DNA of 64,000 nt from Cymbomonas tetramitiformis (GCA_001247695.2 LGRX02027621.1:1-64000), one strand, 5' to 3'. Shown: positions 29,473-39,448, counted from the first letter of the stretch. Program-made: numbers and translations. The notes: generated by a model not told the origin, from the letters alone.

Positions 29473-29857
29473 TCTGGAAACTGGAACATCGTCGCATAAT
29501 CGCGACGCGTGCTAACGGTTCGCGGTTTCAAATCAGTTTTGCACCATACCGTGCACTATCTTGTGATACCGTCGTAGGCAAATACGAGACCTCCGTCAAA
29601 CAGTGTAACCGGTTACGATGCCATTGTTGACATCCACTGGCAATAAAACGATCGAGCCCCGTACGCTAACTGCATGTTTTACGTCAGAGTGATAGCCTGC
29701 TACGACCGATACGTTACATCAGTTTGTAATAAAGTTGCTATCTTGTTTGTACGTGTTGAGAATTGCGTCGCGGACGCGTAATAATAATATTATGAACGAT
29801 GCGAGGAGTGGCGAAATCACTTTCACGGTACGTCCATTAGTCATCTAACATAAACTC
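29473..29857. other. Intergenic, convergent ends
   Basis: AT-rich gap between a plus-strand and a minus-strand gene end. It has an AATAAAG-like signal at about 29727 and no supported gene. Confidence 0.4.
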
Positions 29858-30475
29858 TTAAACAAAGCTTAATTCAATCTGGTTGACCCTTTGAATGAAG
29901 CGCAACAACGTACGAAAAAAATCGGACTCGAGGACTGTATCGCTCGAATACAGTTTTAAGTTCCTCTGCGCCTCGTCGGACCGCGCTCGACCAAACTTTA
30001 TGTCGTGCATGCACCCTAAGCTGGTCCACATAGGGATTTCGTGTCCATCGAACCAACGACGTAGAATCTCTTGTCTTTTGTGCACGTCGGTGTATTTGGC
30101 TTGTGAGATACGTGTGATGACACCGGAGGTAGGTAGGAACAGAGTGGAATTTTGACTCTTAAACACATTCCAATGATAGGCGTTCAGTTCGCGCGTGGTG
30201 TTGTGGGTGTTGATGTCAATCAAAATTTTGGCCAGTACACGCACAACATCGGCGTCGTCGAAACAGTCGACCACTCGTCCCACATCGATAGCTCCGTCGT
30301 TGGTTGCACTGTTCACATCTATATGTGCGAGCGTTTCCCCTCGGTGCATATTTTCAACGGCGTACGATAACAAACGTGCGACGTGTTTTAGTTTTTGGTG
30401 CGTGGTGGCGTGCACCTTTAGACATTCCGCGGCTAGCGTCACGTGCGTCGCGGTCAAGGATTCTGCGACCGCCAT
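29858..30475 (-). CDS. Uncharacterised protein, 205 aa
   Basis: The open frame extends to 30691, but the part before ATG 30475 is basic and low in coding character and lies in the divergent promoter region, so I start at MAVAESLTATHV. The protein is helical and soluble, with no recognisable motif. It is divergent from the ankyrin-type gene starting at 30816. Confidence 0.6.
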   Translation of the reverse strand: MAVAESLTATHVTLAAECLKVHATTHQKLKHVARLLSYAVENMHRGETLAHIDVNSATNDGAIDVGRVVDCFDDADVVRVLAKILIDINTHNTTRELNAYHWNVFKSQNSTLFLPTSGVITRISQAKYTDVHKRQEILRRWFDGHEIPMWTSLGCMHDIKFGRARSDEAQRNLKLYSSDTVLESDFFRTLLRFIQRVNQIELSFV

Positions 30476-30815
30476 CTGAAAACTTGTCTTGTCAATTAAT
30501 CTAGCTTGTTCGTCGGCAAGGAGGCTATTCGAAGGCGTATCACGTGCGTGCGCGTGTTTACATAACCACGCGCGTGTCGTTGTGTTAGTGCGTGCAAGGG
30601 TGCACGACAAATACGCGCATCGAGTCGCGAGGCGTTGGGCGGTCGTTTTTTTTTTGCATGGGCGCGCGTGCACCCCCACAAGCTTACGCACTTTTGAATC
30701 AGACTGCGCGTCACAAAGCGAAAAAAAACAACTTCAACGTTGGTGTGCGAACATTCGATGTATTTTTGCACCGCTGAACCGCCGCGTCGCGCTTTCGTTT
30801 CGCACAGTCAACACG

Positions 30816-31436
30816 ATGGAAACAATGCTCTGGGTTTTGCTTTTGGATAACAGTTTGGTGGTGGACTACTTGGATGAGACAGATTTGAGCTTGCTTAGGA
30901 TGACCTGCAAGATTGCGCGACGCCGGTGTGCCATCCATGGAACCTTGCAATTGTCGAAATTTATACACACGACGAGCATGCTTAGATACGCCATGACCTT
31001 TACACACGCGCGCGTGCCGTACCAGCTCCGGATTTTGACCGCGAGTCTCGATCGTGTGGATATTTTCAAATTGACGTTACCCGCAGGCCGCCCAAACGCG
31101 CTAACGCAACAGAGGATGTGCGGATTGACGGCTAAACACAACGGCGTTAAATGCCTTTCGTACCTGCGCGAAAATGGGTACGCGTGGGACACTTCGACCG
31201 CGGTGGGGGCCGCACGTTTTGGATCTCACGAGTGCTTGGACTACGCCTTAACTCACGGATGCCCCCGCGACGAAGAGGCGATCACGCGTACAGCAACGCA
31301 AGCGGAGCATCTGGACTGCCTTAAGTGCGCGTTAAAACACGGTTGCCAATTGTCAGAACAAATACGCGAGCAGCTGCGTATGTTTCAGGTGGATGAGGAC
31401 AACCCGTGCGACGTGTACCTGCGTACTTTGTTTTGA
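30816..31436 (+). CDS. F-box-like/ankyrin-type repeat protein, 206 aa
   Basis: I use ATG 30816; the longer upstream frame overlaps the divergent gene's leader. The N-terminus has an F-box-like motif (VVDYLDETDLSLLRMTCK). The C-terminal half has three degenerate ankyrin-type units of the giant-virus style (CLSYLRENGYAWD, CLDYALTHGCPRDEE, CLKCALKHGCQLSE). This combination is typical of giant-virus substrate adaptors for cullin-RING ligases. It is short for the family, with few repeats, so it may be a trimmed copy. Confidence 0.75.
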   Translation: METMLWVLLLDNSLVVDYLDETDLSLLRMTCKIARRRCAIHGTLQLSKFIHTTSMLRYAMTFTHARVPYQLRILTASLDRVDIFKLTLPAGRPNALTQQRMCGLTAKHNGVKCLSYLRENGYAWDTSTAVGAARFGSHECLDYALTHGCPRDEEAITRTATQAEHLDCLKCALKHGCQLSEQIREQLRMFQVDEDNPCDVYLRTLF

Positions 31437-31924
31437 AATCGGTACCTCACTGCGTCGCGCAACCGTGTGGCGTTTCCGGCACGACGTGCAGCTCGAAGGA
31501 AACCACGCGTTGTCGGCTTTGTTTCACGAATTTCGTCGTCGCTACATGCTCGACCAGCTCAGCACGCCCGTCCCACGCATCGCGTAGTGTTCGCCGGTTG
31601 TTCTCTGCCATGCAACGTGTCAACATTCGTCGCTGACCGAATTTGGCTACAGTCTTTTCCATCGCGCGTCGCGAAGCGAGTAAAAGAGAACGGCGCCGTC
31701 TGTATCGTGGACTCTTTGCAACGAAACGCCAGAAGTTCGATCGCCGTTCGCCATACATACGCGACTATCGTTCGTGATTCGCGATCGTATCGCAGAGAGG
31801 GACCTTTATAATCGAACGATTCGCGCGACACGGCGGCATCGCGTCGACATCGAAGCAATTTGCAAAGTGTATAAACTTAGAGAACCCAGAACACAACTTC
31901 ATTCCGGGTCAACCTTCCAGTAAT
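31437..31924. other. Intergenic, no supported gene
   Basis: Several overlapping open frames on both strands without start context. TTTATAA (31805) and GTATAAA (31869) boxes precede the next gene. Confidence 0.4.
31869..31875 (+). promoter_or_regulatory. TATAAA box
   Basis: GTATAAA about 50 bp before ATG 31925. Confidence 0.5.
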
Positions 31925-32710
31925 ATGTTTAGCTCAACACAAGTTACCTACGCGAGCGTACCTATGGAAGTTTGGAACGATCGCATACTTTGTAACAACA
32001 ACGCCTACCAAATTTGCATGCTCAGCTTCACGTGCAAGCACTTTTATGTCAAATTTTTCAAGAGCTCGGAAGGAGTTCCCTTGCAAGACGCAAGGTTATC
32101 ATCTCCTCGCAGATTGCGACAGCTCCTCGAGACGAACTGGGGATGCGATACCGAGAACCCTTGCGAAGGTATGCCGACAAAGATTCTCGAAGAGTGCATG
32201 AGCTTTGTGGACGAGCATTATCGTAAGGTCGTGTGCAAATGTGCCACGAGTTCGACGGCCAGTGAGCGACCACGTTTGGTGCTTTCGTTGACCAAAGTGC
32301 GCGCGAACGTGCTTCGCGTCATCTGCGCTTTTTTGAGATTCTCTCCCTGTATGCCGCAATTGGAACACGGCGACGCGAAGCGGGCCTTCTTGAACGTGGC
32401 GCATCTGGTGTTTAAAAACAGCGCTTCCTCGAGATCGGATATCATGAAATTGCAACGCCAGAACCGAAAGAACGCTTGCGAGACCTGTTACGTTCAGCGT
32501 ACTGTCTGTTTCGATTGCCGCGCTCGCGGTCGTTCGCAAACCGAGTCACTGTCTCACGATAACTTGGTGAAGCTTCAAGCTAACCTGGTCGCTGGAAACG
32601 TGCTCGTAAACAAAAAACTCGACGATCTGTTTGGCAAAGCATGGTTGACCGAATTTGTTATCACGCCTCAGGATTTCGACTTGAAACTGCACGGTATGAA
32701 CAGGAAGTAA
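31925..32710 (+). CDS. F-box-like protein with Cys pair cluster, 261 aa
   Basis: The N-terminus (VPMEVWNDRILC, then ICMLSFTCKHFYVKFF) is F-box-like and closely resembles the motif in the 24.7-26.7 kb protein. A later CETCYVQRTVCFDCRA (about residues 179-194) is a likely zinc knuckle. The rest is helical. It is possibly a ubiquitin-ligase adaptor with its own zinc-binding module. The TATAAA box at 31869 supports the start. Confidence 0.65.
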   Translation: MFSSTQVTYASVPMEVWNDRILCNNNAYQICMLSFTCKHFYVKFFKSSEGVPLQDARLSSPRRLRQLLETNWGCDTENPCEGMPTKILEECMSFVDEHYRKVVCKCATSSTASERPRLVLSLTKVRANVLRVICAFLRFSPCMPQLEHGDAKRAFLNVAHLVFKNSASSRSDIMKLQRQNRKNACETCYVQRTVCFDCRARGRSQTESLSHDNLVKLQANLVAGNVLVNKKLDDLFGKAWLTEFVITPQDFDLKLHGMNRK

Positions 32711-32922
32711 TCCACAACACGGCTCAAAGATGAGCGCATTCTTGAGCTACAATTCGAGTAATATTATATATATTGCAAATGAAAAGTGGGACATCGCGAG
32801 TATGCTGTGAATTTGTGCACGTATTTGCAACGCAACTCGTACTTACGTGTGGGTGATATCCCCTGGCTCATGTTTATTTAGAGTTTTTTAGGAATGGATA
32901 CGCGCATACTAGTAGATACACT

Positions 32923-33281
32923 AGGCTTTTCTCCAGTTTTAGAGGGCGAACCTCCTTGAAGTTATTAGGCTAAGCAAGCACGTCTAAACATCTTCGGTGT
33001 TACACGTGCTTATGTACAAGGACAATTAGCAATATTTCAACTACAACCCACTCTCAAATAACAATTTGAATACAGAATATGCCAAGTCCATTGCTATCCG
33101 CTATGGCGCATAGCAACACATTTACTGTCAGGTGGAGTGTAGGATCATCCTAGTGAACTATTTTCTTAATTTTAACAGAAGAAAGCAACTGGCTATTGCC
33201 TATAAAATTTCTCATAGTCGAAACTAACTCCATTTTCAGCTCCTGCGGGCCAAAATATTTGTTGATGCCGTCCTTTACCCT
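32923..33281 (-). repeat. Repeat R2, copy 1 (3' flank of gene cassette)
   Basis: About 360 bp, clearly homologous to 37113-37473 but diverged by many substitutions. It still contains a remnant of the C-terminal about 40 codons of the gene at 37341-37928 (minus strand, ending SVKIKKIVH and a stop), although the rest of that gene is absent here. Confidence 0.8.
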
Positions 33282-33376
33282 AGTATCTGGTGGTGAAAAT
33301 GCAACAACAACCACATTTAAAACCTATTTACCAAATTTAATACCCAAATGTGTAACTCGTGCGGTTTTTTTAAAAA

Positions 33377-33883
33377 CTAATCGATGCCTAGGTTTTGCAA
33401 GTCTGCAGCGAGGTCAAGACCCCAATCCTTTTCCAGCCGTTCGTAAATATTGCGGCGGTGCTGATCTTCAACCGCGAAGAACGGAGTGGCCGCACGTTCA
33501 ACCCATCCTGCCAGTGCGCTGTCTGTGCAGCCGCTGGAATAGAAGTATTGACATAAGGCGTCGAGGTTGTAACAAGCGACGCTTAGCATTGTGCTTTGGG
33601 GACAGACGCTGTTGCACAGTTTCAGTACGTTCGCAAACACTTCACCGTGGAAAATTCCCTTTAACGTTGGAAGATCCGGGGACTCGCATTTGACGGTAAG
33701 TCGGTTTTGATCCGGTAGTCTACCTAGGGGACAAGTCCAAGGTTCTAATTTGGACGTGAAGCCAACCACGCGGTACCTGCGCTCACAAAACATGCCTGAA
33801 AGAATAGCCAACGCCAAACTTCTACACACCTCTTGGACCTGGGCAGGTGTTGCCACAAATTCTAGTTGAAATTCGTAGTGCAT
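33377..33883 (-). CDS. Uncharacterised protein in repeat-flanked cassette 1, 168 aa
   Basis: ATG 33883 opens a complete 168-codon frame (MHYEFQLEFVATPAQVQE, ending ADLQNLGID). It is Cys-containing and soluble, with no recognised domain. A TATATAT-like box lies about 57 bp upstream, and the R1 repeat starts 86 bp upstream. It shows no similarity to the gene at the same place in cassette 2, apart from a loosely similar FHGEVFANVL versus FDSEVFAEVL segment. Confidence 0.6.
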   Translation of the reverse strand: MHYEFQLEFVATPAQVQEVCRSLALAILSGMFCERRYRVVGFTSKLEPWTCPLGRLPDQNRLTVKCESPDLPTLKGIFHGEVFANVLKLCNSVCPQSTMLSVACYNLDALCQYFYSSGCTDSALAGWVERAATPFFAVEDQHRRNIYERLEKDWGLDLAADLQNLGID

Positions 33884-33968
33884 GTTTCAAGAAAATAAAG
33901 AGTCGGCGAGTGATACTGTAAGACGATCGCTGTCCGTGATATATATGCCCGCTCACGGCCGCCAACGA

Positions 33969-34248
33969 TGCTCCGATTATTTATCGTGTCGTGTTTTGCT
34001 GCACCGGGTGCAGCATCTACGATAACCAACTGTAATTTAAATATTATAACACATCGGCTTGCTGCACCTAAAATTGCACACGTCGGATTATACGTCACTG
34101 TGCAGCAAATATGACTAATCGCAAATCAAAAGTCATAGTCGCGTCGATATTCGATCGTGGTACGATTGATGCGAATTGCACGATTTCAGATTTCGATTTT
34201 TCATCTCCGATCTCAGGTTTCGATTATATCATACATGTCAAACCAGTC
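33969..34248 (-). repeat. Repeat R1, copy 1 (5' flank of gene cassette)
   Basis: 280 bp that by eye are identical to 38035-38314. It contains the 19-nt dyad TGCTGCACCGGGTGCAGCA (33997-34015) and two further half-sites. It precedes the cassette gene in transcription direction, so it may be its promoter and leader or the end of a mobile unit. Confidence 0.85.
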
Positions 34249-34284
34249 ATACATGTCATACCTGTATAGGGTACAAAAAAAAGA

Positions 34285-34350
34285 AAAAAAAAACCACGCC
34301 CTTTGGGCGTATGAGTAAATTAATTTCCCCGGCCCTACTCTGGGCCTAAC
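34285..34350. repeat. Repeat R3, copy 1 (hairpin-bearing)
   Basis: A run of A, then CGCCCTTTGGGCG (a small hairpin), a conserved AATTAATTTCCCCGG, and a GGCC-rich end. The same arrangement recurs at 38933-38996. Confidence 0.65.
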
Positions 34351-34414
34351 CTATTCACAGCTTGGCGGCGTCAGCGTTGTTTAAGGCAAGCTTCTTCTTA
34401 CAGGTTTAAAAAAA

Positions 34415-36016
34415 ATGGACCCGCCAACAAAGGCTCCCAACCCAGGCGTAGGTTCTAAAAATGCTTTCGACAACAAGGTGTTGGCCGTGGTGCTGCCATA
34501 TCTTTCACCGAAAGATACAGCCAGTTTTACTAGCATAGATACAGCGTCTTATGTACATTACGTCGGGCACATCTGCACAGGTTCCGTGCTGAACGATGTG
34601 GTCGCCGCTCTTAAGAGACTGGACGAAACCGTTGATACGCTTTCTCATTTTGCAGACTTGTGTCGTATGGCACAAGGCGTTTACCGTGTACTATCTTGGA
34701 ACCGCGTAGCGCGTGAATCCCTCGCGATACCTACGCAGGATTCGTTTAGCTTACTCGACCAGCGTGTCAGCGATTTTTTGCACGAGCACTTCTTTGGGTA
34801 TGTTGGTGACGTTGATAACGACCAGCTTCAGTGCGCAGAGTTTAGAAACTCCGGGCAACCAAACAGTGCAGGACGCCTGCGTGCAGTACTGTTAGCTTTA
34901 AAGGCCAACCATCCCCTGCGCGAATCTTCCCCCCTAAAAAGGTTTATCGATAACCTGCTCTGGGTAACCGTGGACGACACCCGTGACCGGTTCTACCTCA
35001 CGGAAACCTGGTTTCAAAAAAACATGCACGCAGGTACGTGAGCAACCTGGCATACGCGACGTGTGTTTTTTTACTCTTGCTGACGGTAAGCTTACAAAGG
35101 TGTTTGACTTGCAGCCATGTCACGAACTGAAGAGAATCAGGCGACATACTTTAAACGCCTGCGGATAACCTGTCCGTACCCAGCCGAGTTTCGTAAACAA
35201 GTTCGCGAAATCGACGAATTTGGACACTATTCTTTCTTTCGGAACTTGAAAGTTATGCCGGTGTTGTTTAGTTTGGGTCCTCTTTCTTTTAATGTGCGTT
35301 GGGCGTTACTACCAGAAGTACGCAATATACGGAGGTTGTCTGTGTTGTACCCGAGTTCAGAAGAGTACATGGCAATGGTCCGCGAGCTATCGAAGGAGGA
35401 CCCGTTGTTTGGCAGGCTTTATTGCAACAACGAGTTGTCCTGTGAAGGCGTCTTGACAAACGTTTACCAGGCACAGGAATGGTGCGACGTGTGTCACGAG
35501 CTGCGCCTGATGTTTTCGTCGCATTATCTCGAACCAGAACAGCATGGAGACGAATTTGTCGTGTTTGAATTTGAGGCCTGTCGTCACCCAAGAGTAACCA
35601 GGGGCGGCGAAAGTAGACAGGAAATACTAAAAAAGTATCTGCTTCACATCAACTACGTTTTGGACCACGTGTTCAGAAGCCAGGCAAACCCTAACGACGT
35701 TCCCGATTGGGCGCAACTCTTTTGGCTGTGTTTAAGTTATAAAGAATGGGTTGGAAGACAACCAGCGCTACTGTGTGCACGCTACTGCTACAGCCGTTTT
35801 CAGGGTCCTCTGGATAAATTCACGCCACCCGATACAGTTAAGCAGGATCCCGCAGTGTACCACGCTTTAGACTCAATGCTTCGTATCGCAGAATGTGGAG
35901 GAATCGCCTCTGTATTCCTGCAACAAGTTACTGTTGAGTTTCGTGATATTTTTGAAGCAAGCGTCACTGCTCTCGAAGCTCGCGCAAGATACAGGATAGT
36001 TGAGACGGTGAAATGA
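34415..36016 (+). CDS. F-box-like protein, two exons
   Basis: Exon 1 (34415-35033) and exon 2 (35115-36016) are joined by an 81-nt GT-AG intron (GCAG/GTACGT to GACTTGCAG) in phase 1, giving about 506 residues. Without splicing the first frame stops after 208 codons. The N-terminus (NKVLAVVLPYLSPKDTASF) is an F-box-like motif. The remainder is helical with Cys/His positions (WCDVCHELRLMF) and no known domain. It lies inside the repeat island, and its base composition is closer to the repeats than to the 5-15 kb genes. No TATA box is visible; an A-rich run precedes the ATG. Confidence 0.7.
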
Positions 36017-36177
36017 AAAGTCACAGCTGTTTTAGACTAGTCCAAATGGCCTAAGACAAGTTTTAGACGTCTGGGGTATTTGCGTAGTTGCAGTACGAAA
36101 TGTGCGTATTGTATTTGGCACGTACACCGCAGTTGGGTGTGACCGGTTTTGGAAAGTTTCATTTAACAGTAATTATG

Positions 36178-36615
36178 CTTGCTTTGCACGCAAACCTTGC
36201 AAAAACTGCTTGCCCTAGTGCTGCCACCTACGCAACATTTTGGTTGCGGCACAGTTCGAGTACTTGGCATTTCGCACCCCTAATATGACTGGTGCTGGCA
36301 TAGTGAATATGCCTCCCCCTGTAGTGTTTTTGGGCAAACCGCACCCTTATACGACTGGTGCTGACATAACGATTATGCCCCCCCTGTAGTAATTTTGGCA
36401 ACTCGCACCCCTGATATGGTCGTTGCTGGCATAATAGAAGTGTATCCCTGTAGCTTCCTCAGCATTCCGCACCCCGGTTATGACTAGTGATAACACACTT
36501 AAGCCGCAATCCTGGACTTGCCCTAACCCAAACTGAGGCTGAAAACTTGAACCTAAGCTGTTCCGGACTTAGACTGAAAGCTTGGACCTGGGCTAACCCA
36601 GACTGACTGTTATAG
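36178..36615. repeat. Repeat R4, unit a
   Basis: First of two tandem noncoding units (offset 456 bp). It contains GCTTTGCACGCAAACCTTGC, repeated GCACCCCTxATATGxxTGxTGCTGxCATA phrases and a CTAACCCAGACTG tail. There are no supported genes. Confidence 0.75.
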
Positions 36616-36633
36616 TTATTATCAGTAAACTGG

Positions 36634-37075
36634 CTTGCTTTGCACGCAAACCTTGCAAAAAGTGCAACCCCTGGTGCTGCCACCTACGCAACTATGCGAG
36701 TGCGGCACAAGCCGAGTCTAAAGTATTCTTAGCAATATGCAACCTGATATGGCTGGTGCTGGCATAGTAAATACCCCCCCCCCTTTAGTGTTTTTTGGCA
36801 ACCCGCACCCTAATACGACTGAAGCTGACATAACGAATGTGCCCCCCTGCAGTAATTTTGGCAACTCGCACCCCCGATATGGTTGTTGCTGACATAATAG
36901 AAGTGTATTCCTGTAGCAGTCTCAGCTTTCTGCACCCCGGTATTGACTAGTGATAACACGGTAAAGCCGCAACCCTGGACCTGCCCTAACCCAAACTGAA
37001 GCTGAAAGCTTGAACCTAAGCTGTTCCGGACTTAGGCTGCCTCCCTGGACCTGAGCTAACCCAGTCCGAGGCTGC
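36634..37075. repeat. Repeat R4, unit b
   Basis: Second tandem unit, about 80% like unit a. A short third fragment (CAACCCGCACC…ATACG) lies at 39310-39385. It ends in a run of CTAACCC/TGAGGCTG phrases directly before R2 copy 2. Confidence 0.75.
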
Positions 37076-37112
37076 CTGCTTGGATATAAACTAACCCGGA
37101 CTCAGGCTAATT

Positions 37113-37473
37113 CAGGCTTTCCTCCAGTATTAGAGGGCAAACCTTCTTGAAGTTATTGGGCTAAGCAAGCAAGACTAAACATCTGCAGTGTTACACGTGC
37201 TTATGTATAAGGACAGATAGCGATATCTCAACTACAAGCCGCTCTCAAATAACAAAATGTATACAGAATATGCCAAGTCCATTGCTATCCGCTATGGCGC
37301 ATAGCAACACATTTACTGTCACGTGGTGTGTAAGATCAACTTAGTGAACTATTTTCTTAATTTTAACAGCAGAAAGCAACTGGCTATTGCCTATAAATTT
37401 TCTCATAGTCTCAACTAACTCCATTTTCAGCTCCGCCGTGCAAAAATATTTGTTGATGGCGTCCTTAACCCTG
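37113..37473 (-). repeat. Repeat R2, copy 2 (overlaps end of cassette-2 gene)
   Basis: Homologue of 32923-33281. Here the repeat includes the intact 3' end of the gene at 37341-37928, so this copy is closer to the ancestral arrangement. Confidence 0.8.
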
Positions 37474-37928
37474 GCATTATTGAAAATTTCGACGTAATCT
37501 TTATCGAGCTTTGCGCGAAGAGCCGGACAGGCAACAAATAACTTGTTCACTGCTTGGTATTGAGGAAGTGTTACGCCTGTGTCGTTGAGTGACAAAGCCA
37601 AATAAGTTTGACCCGTAGCTTCTTGTGCTCGAATTGGGCGTGTTTTGGTGACAAAAAGGACGTTAGACTGTTGTAAAACCTCTGCGAAGACCTCACTATC
37701 GAACATGGCTTTCAGAATCTCACGTCTAGTGTATCGATTCGGACTTCCTGCCTTGTACACCTTATGGGGCAACTTCTTGTTACTACCATCGGCCTGTCGC
37801 CTTTTGCTTGTTACTTCAGGTTGGTTATCAACCGACGCGTCTTCTTGAACTGCGCAATCGCAAGTTGTCGTCACTTCGGTCGTAACAGGTCGAGTTTCAC
37901 TTCCTTCCTCTTTTGTAAAATTTGCCAT
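37341..37928 (-). CDS. Uncharacterised protein in repeat-flanked cassette 2, 195 aa
   Basis: ATG 37928 gives a complete 195-residue protein with a Thr/Glu-rich, probably disordered first 65 residues that are basic near KRRQADGSNKKLPHKVYK. A compact helical C-terminal domain follows (RREILKAMFDSEVFAEVLQQ). I do not recognise it; a BEN-like or other small DNA-binding fold is conceivable but unproven. R1 copy 2 lies 107 bp upstream. Its last 40 codons are duplicated as a remnant in cassette 1. Confidence 0.6.
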   Translation of the reverse strand: MANFTKEEGSETRPVTTEVTTTCDCAVQEDASVDNQPEVTSKRRQADGSNKKLPHKVYKAGSPNRYTRREILKAMFDSEVFAEVLQQSNVLFVTKTRPIRAQEATGQTYLALSLNDTGVTLPQYQAVNKLFVACPALRAKLDKDYVEIFNNARVKDAINKYFCTAELKMELVETMRKFIGNSQLLSAVKIKKIVH

Positions 37929-38034
37929 ATTGCTTGTCCGGAAAGCGTCACCGTTTACTCAGCTGCGGATACAAACGTCTCACAAGTACTTCTATTACTC
38001 CAAAGGTTTGCTCTTGCTAAATAGACTGTGAAGT

Positions 38035-38314
38035 TGCTCCGATTATTTATCGTGTCGTGTTTTGCTGCACCGGGTGCAGCATCTACGATAACCAACTGTA
38101 ATTTAAATATTATAACACATCGGCTTGCTGCACCTAAAATTGCACACGTCGGATTATACGTCACTGTGCAGCAAATATGACTAATCGCAAATCAAAAGTC
38201 ATAGTCGCGTCGATATTCGATCGTGGTACGATTGATGCGAATTGCACGATTTCAGATTTCGATTTTTCATCTCCGATCTCAGGTTTCGATTATATCATAC
38301 ATGTCAAACCAGTC
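38035..38314 (-). repeat. Repeat R1, copy 2
   Basis: Identical by eye to 33969-34248, with the dyad at 38063-38081. The perfect match contrasts with the diverged R2 pair, which points to recent duplication, gene conversion or selection on R1. Confidence 0.85.
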
Positions 38315-38635
38315 GTTTGGGTATATCCGGATCCCGGCTGTGCTGTGGGCTGTATTATTAAAGTAAAAACAAGGCGTATCCATAAAGTCTATACGCATAA
38401 AGAGGCTTGACCTTGAAAAAAAATGACAGAAAACGCCCTCAGCAGTCTCGTGCGTGGCAAGCAATCGATTGGCACTCCACGGTTCTTCGGTTTCGATTGC
38501 GTCGACCGTTGGGATTCGAGCTATGCTGCTGTCGTTGCTGGTGGTGTCGCTGCTGTCGCTGCCTATTGACTAAGCAGTTTGAACTGATAAATGTCAGTAG
38601 TTTGCACGGACGGTTAAGGTCTCCGATTTCAGGTT
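38315..38635. other. Noncoding sequence between R1 and microsatellite
   Basis: It holds short open frames only (for example from 38407), which run into the microsatellite. It contains AAAAAAAATGACAG and a CTGCTGTCG-rich stretch; I call no gene. Confidence 0.35.
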
Positions 38636-38932
38636 TCTGGTTTCTGCTTCCTGGTTTCTGGTTTCTGGTTTCCGGTTTTCGATTTTCGATTTATGGTTTC
38701 TGGTTTCTGTCGTTTGGGACTTCTGGTTTCTGGTTTCCGGTTTCCGGTTTCCGGTTTCCGGGTTTCCGGGTTTCGATTTCCGATTTCTGGTTTCTGGTTT
38801 CTGGTTTGGTTTCTGGTTTCTGGTTTCTGGTTTGGTTTCCGGTTTCCGGTTTCCGGGTTTCGATTTCCGATTTCTGGTTTCTGGTTTCTGGTTTCTGGTT
38901 TCTGGTTTCTGGTGTCTGGTTTCTGGTTTCTG
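38636..38932. repeat. 7-bp microsatellite (TTTCTGG/TTTCCGG)n
   Basis: About 40 units of a T/G-rich 7-mer, GGTTTCT with GGTTTCC and GGGTTTCC variants and occasional GATTTCC. The length and strand asymmetry recall the 7-bp algal/plant telomere unit TTTAGGG, but the sequence differs. The peptide repeats seen in both strands are by-products. Confidence 0.85.
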
Positions 38933-38996
38933 AAAAAAAACACGCCCGTTGGGCGTATGAGTGAATTAATTTCCCCGGGCCTGCTCTGGGCCGGTA
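38933..38996. repeat. Repeat R3, copy 2
   Basis: A8, CGCCCGTTGGGCG hairpin, AATTAATTTCCCCGGG and CTGGGCC, as at 34285-34350. It directly abuts the microsatellite. Confidence 0.65.
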
Positions 38997-39040
38997 CCGT
39001 ATGGAACCTCTGCTCCTTATGATTTCGAACCGGACCAAAT

Positions 39041-39084
39041 TACCTTACTTACTTACCTTACTTACTTACTTACCTTACTTAATC
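39041..39084. repeat. (CTTA)n-type microsatellite
   Basis: CTTACTTACCTTACTTACTT-type repeats, about 44 bp. Confidence 0.75.
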
Positions 39085-39448
39085 AGCAGCAGCAGCAAAG
39101 CGCGAATCCCAACGGGCGACACAGACGAACTTCCGATCTCACGATCGCCAGACGCTAACGATGACAGTGCCACTGCATTCGCGTACATTTATCGCGACGT
39201 CACCCTCGCGTTGTGGCATGGCATGTTGGGATGGAAAAGCGAAGTATTGTCGCGCACATGATCCTACGGTCAGATGGCCTAGTGGAGTTCTCTTTTTGAG
39301 GTCGATCCGCCTAGTATACAGTAAATATGCTCCCCTGCGATCGTCTTGGCAACCCGCACCGTTATACGCTTGGTGCTGACCATTCGATATCGTGGGCGAT
39401 TCACGGGCGCCGCGTCAGCCGCTGCGCGTGCACGCGAGCGCGCTCGTG

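Noticed and set aside
32923..38314. R1/R2 pairs as LTRs of a retroelement
   Set aside because: No reverse transcriptase, integrase or primer-binding site between them, and the direct repeats are in the order R2-gene-R1 rather than identical ends.
38629..38943. RNQKPE-type peptide repeats
   Set aside because: Translation of the 7-bp microsatellite. The 7-mer gives a repeating frame on both strands.
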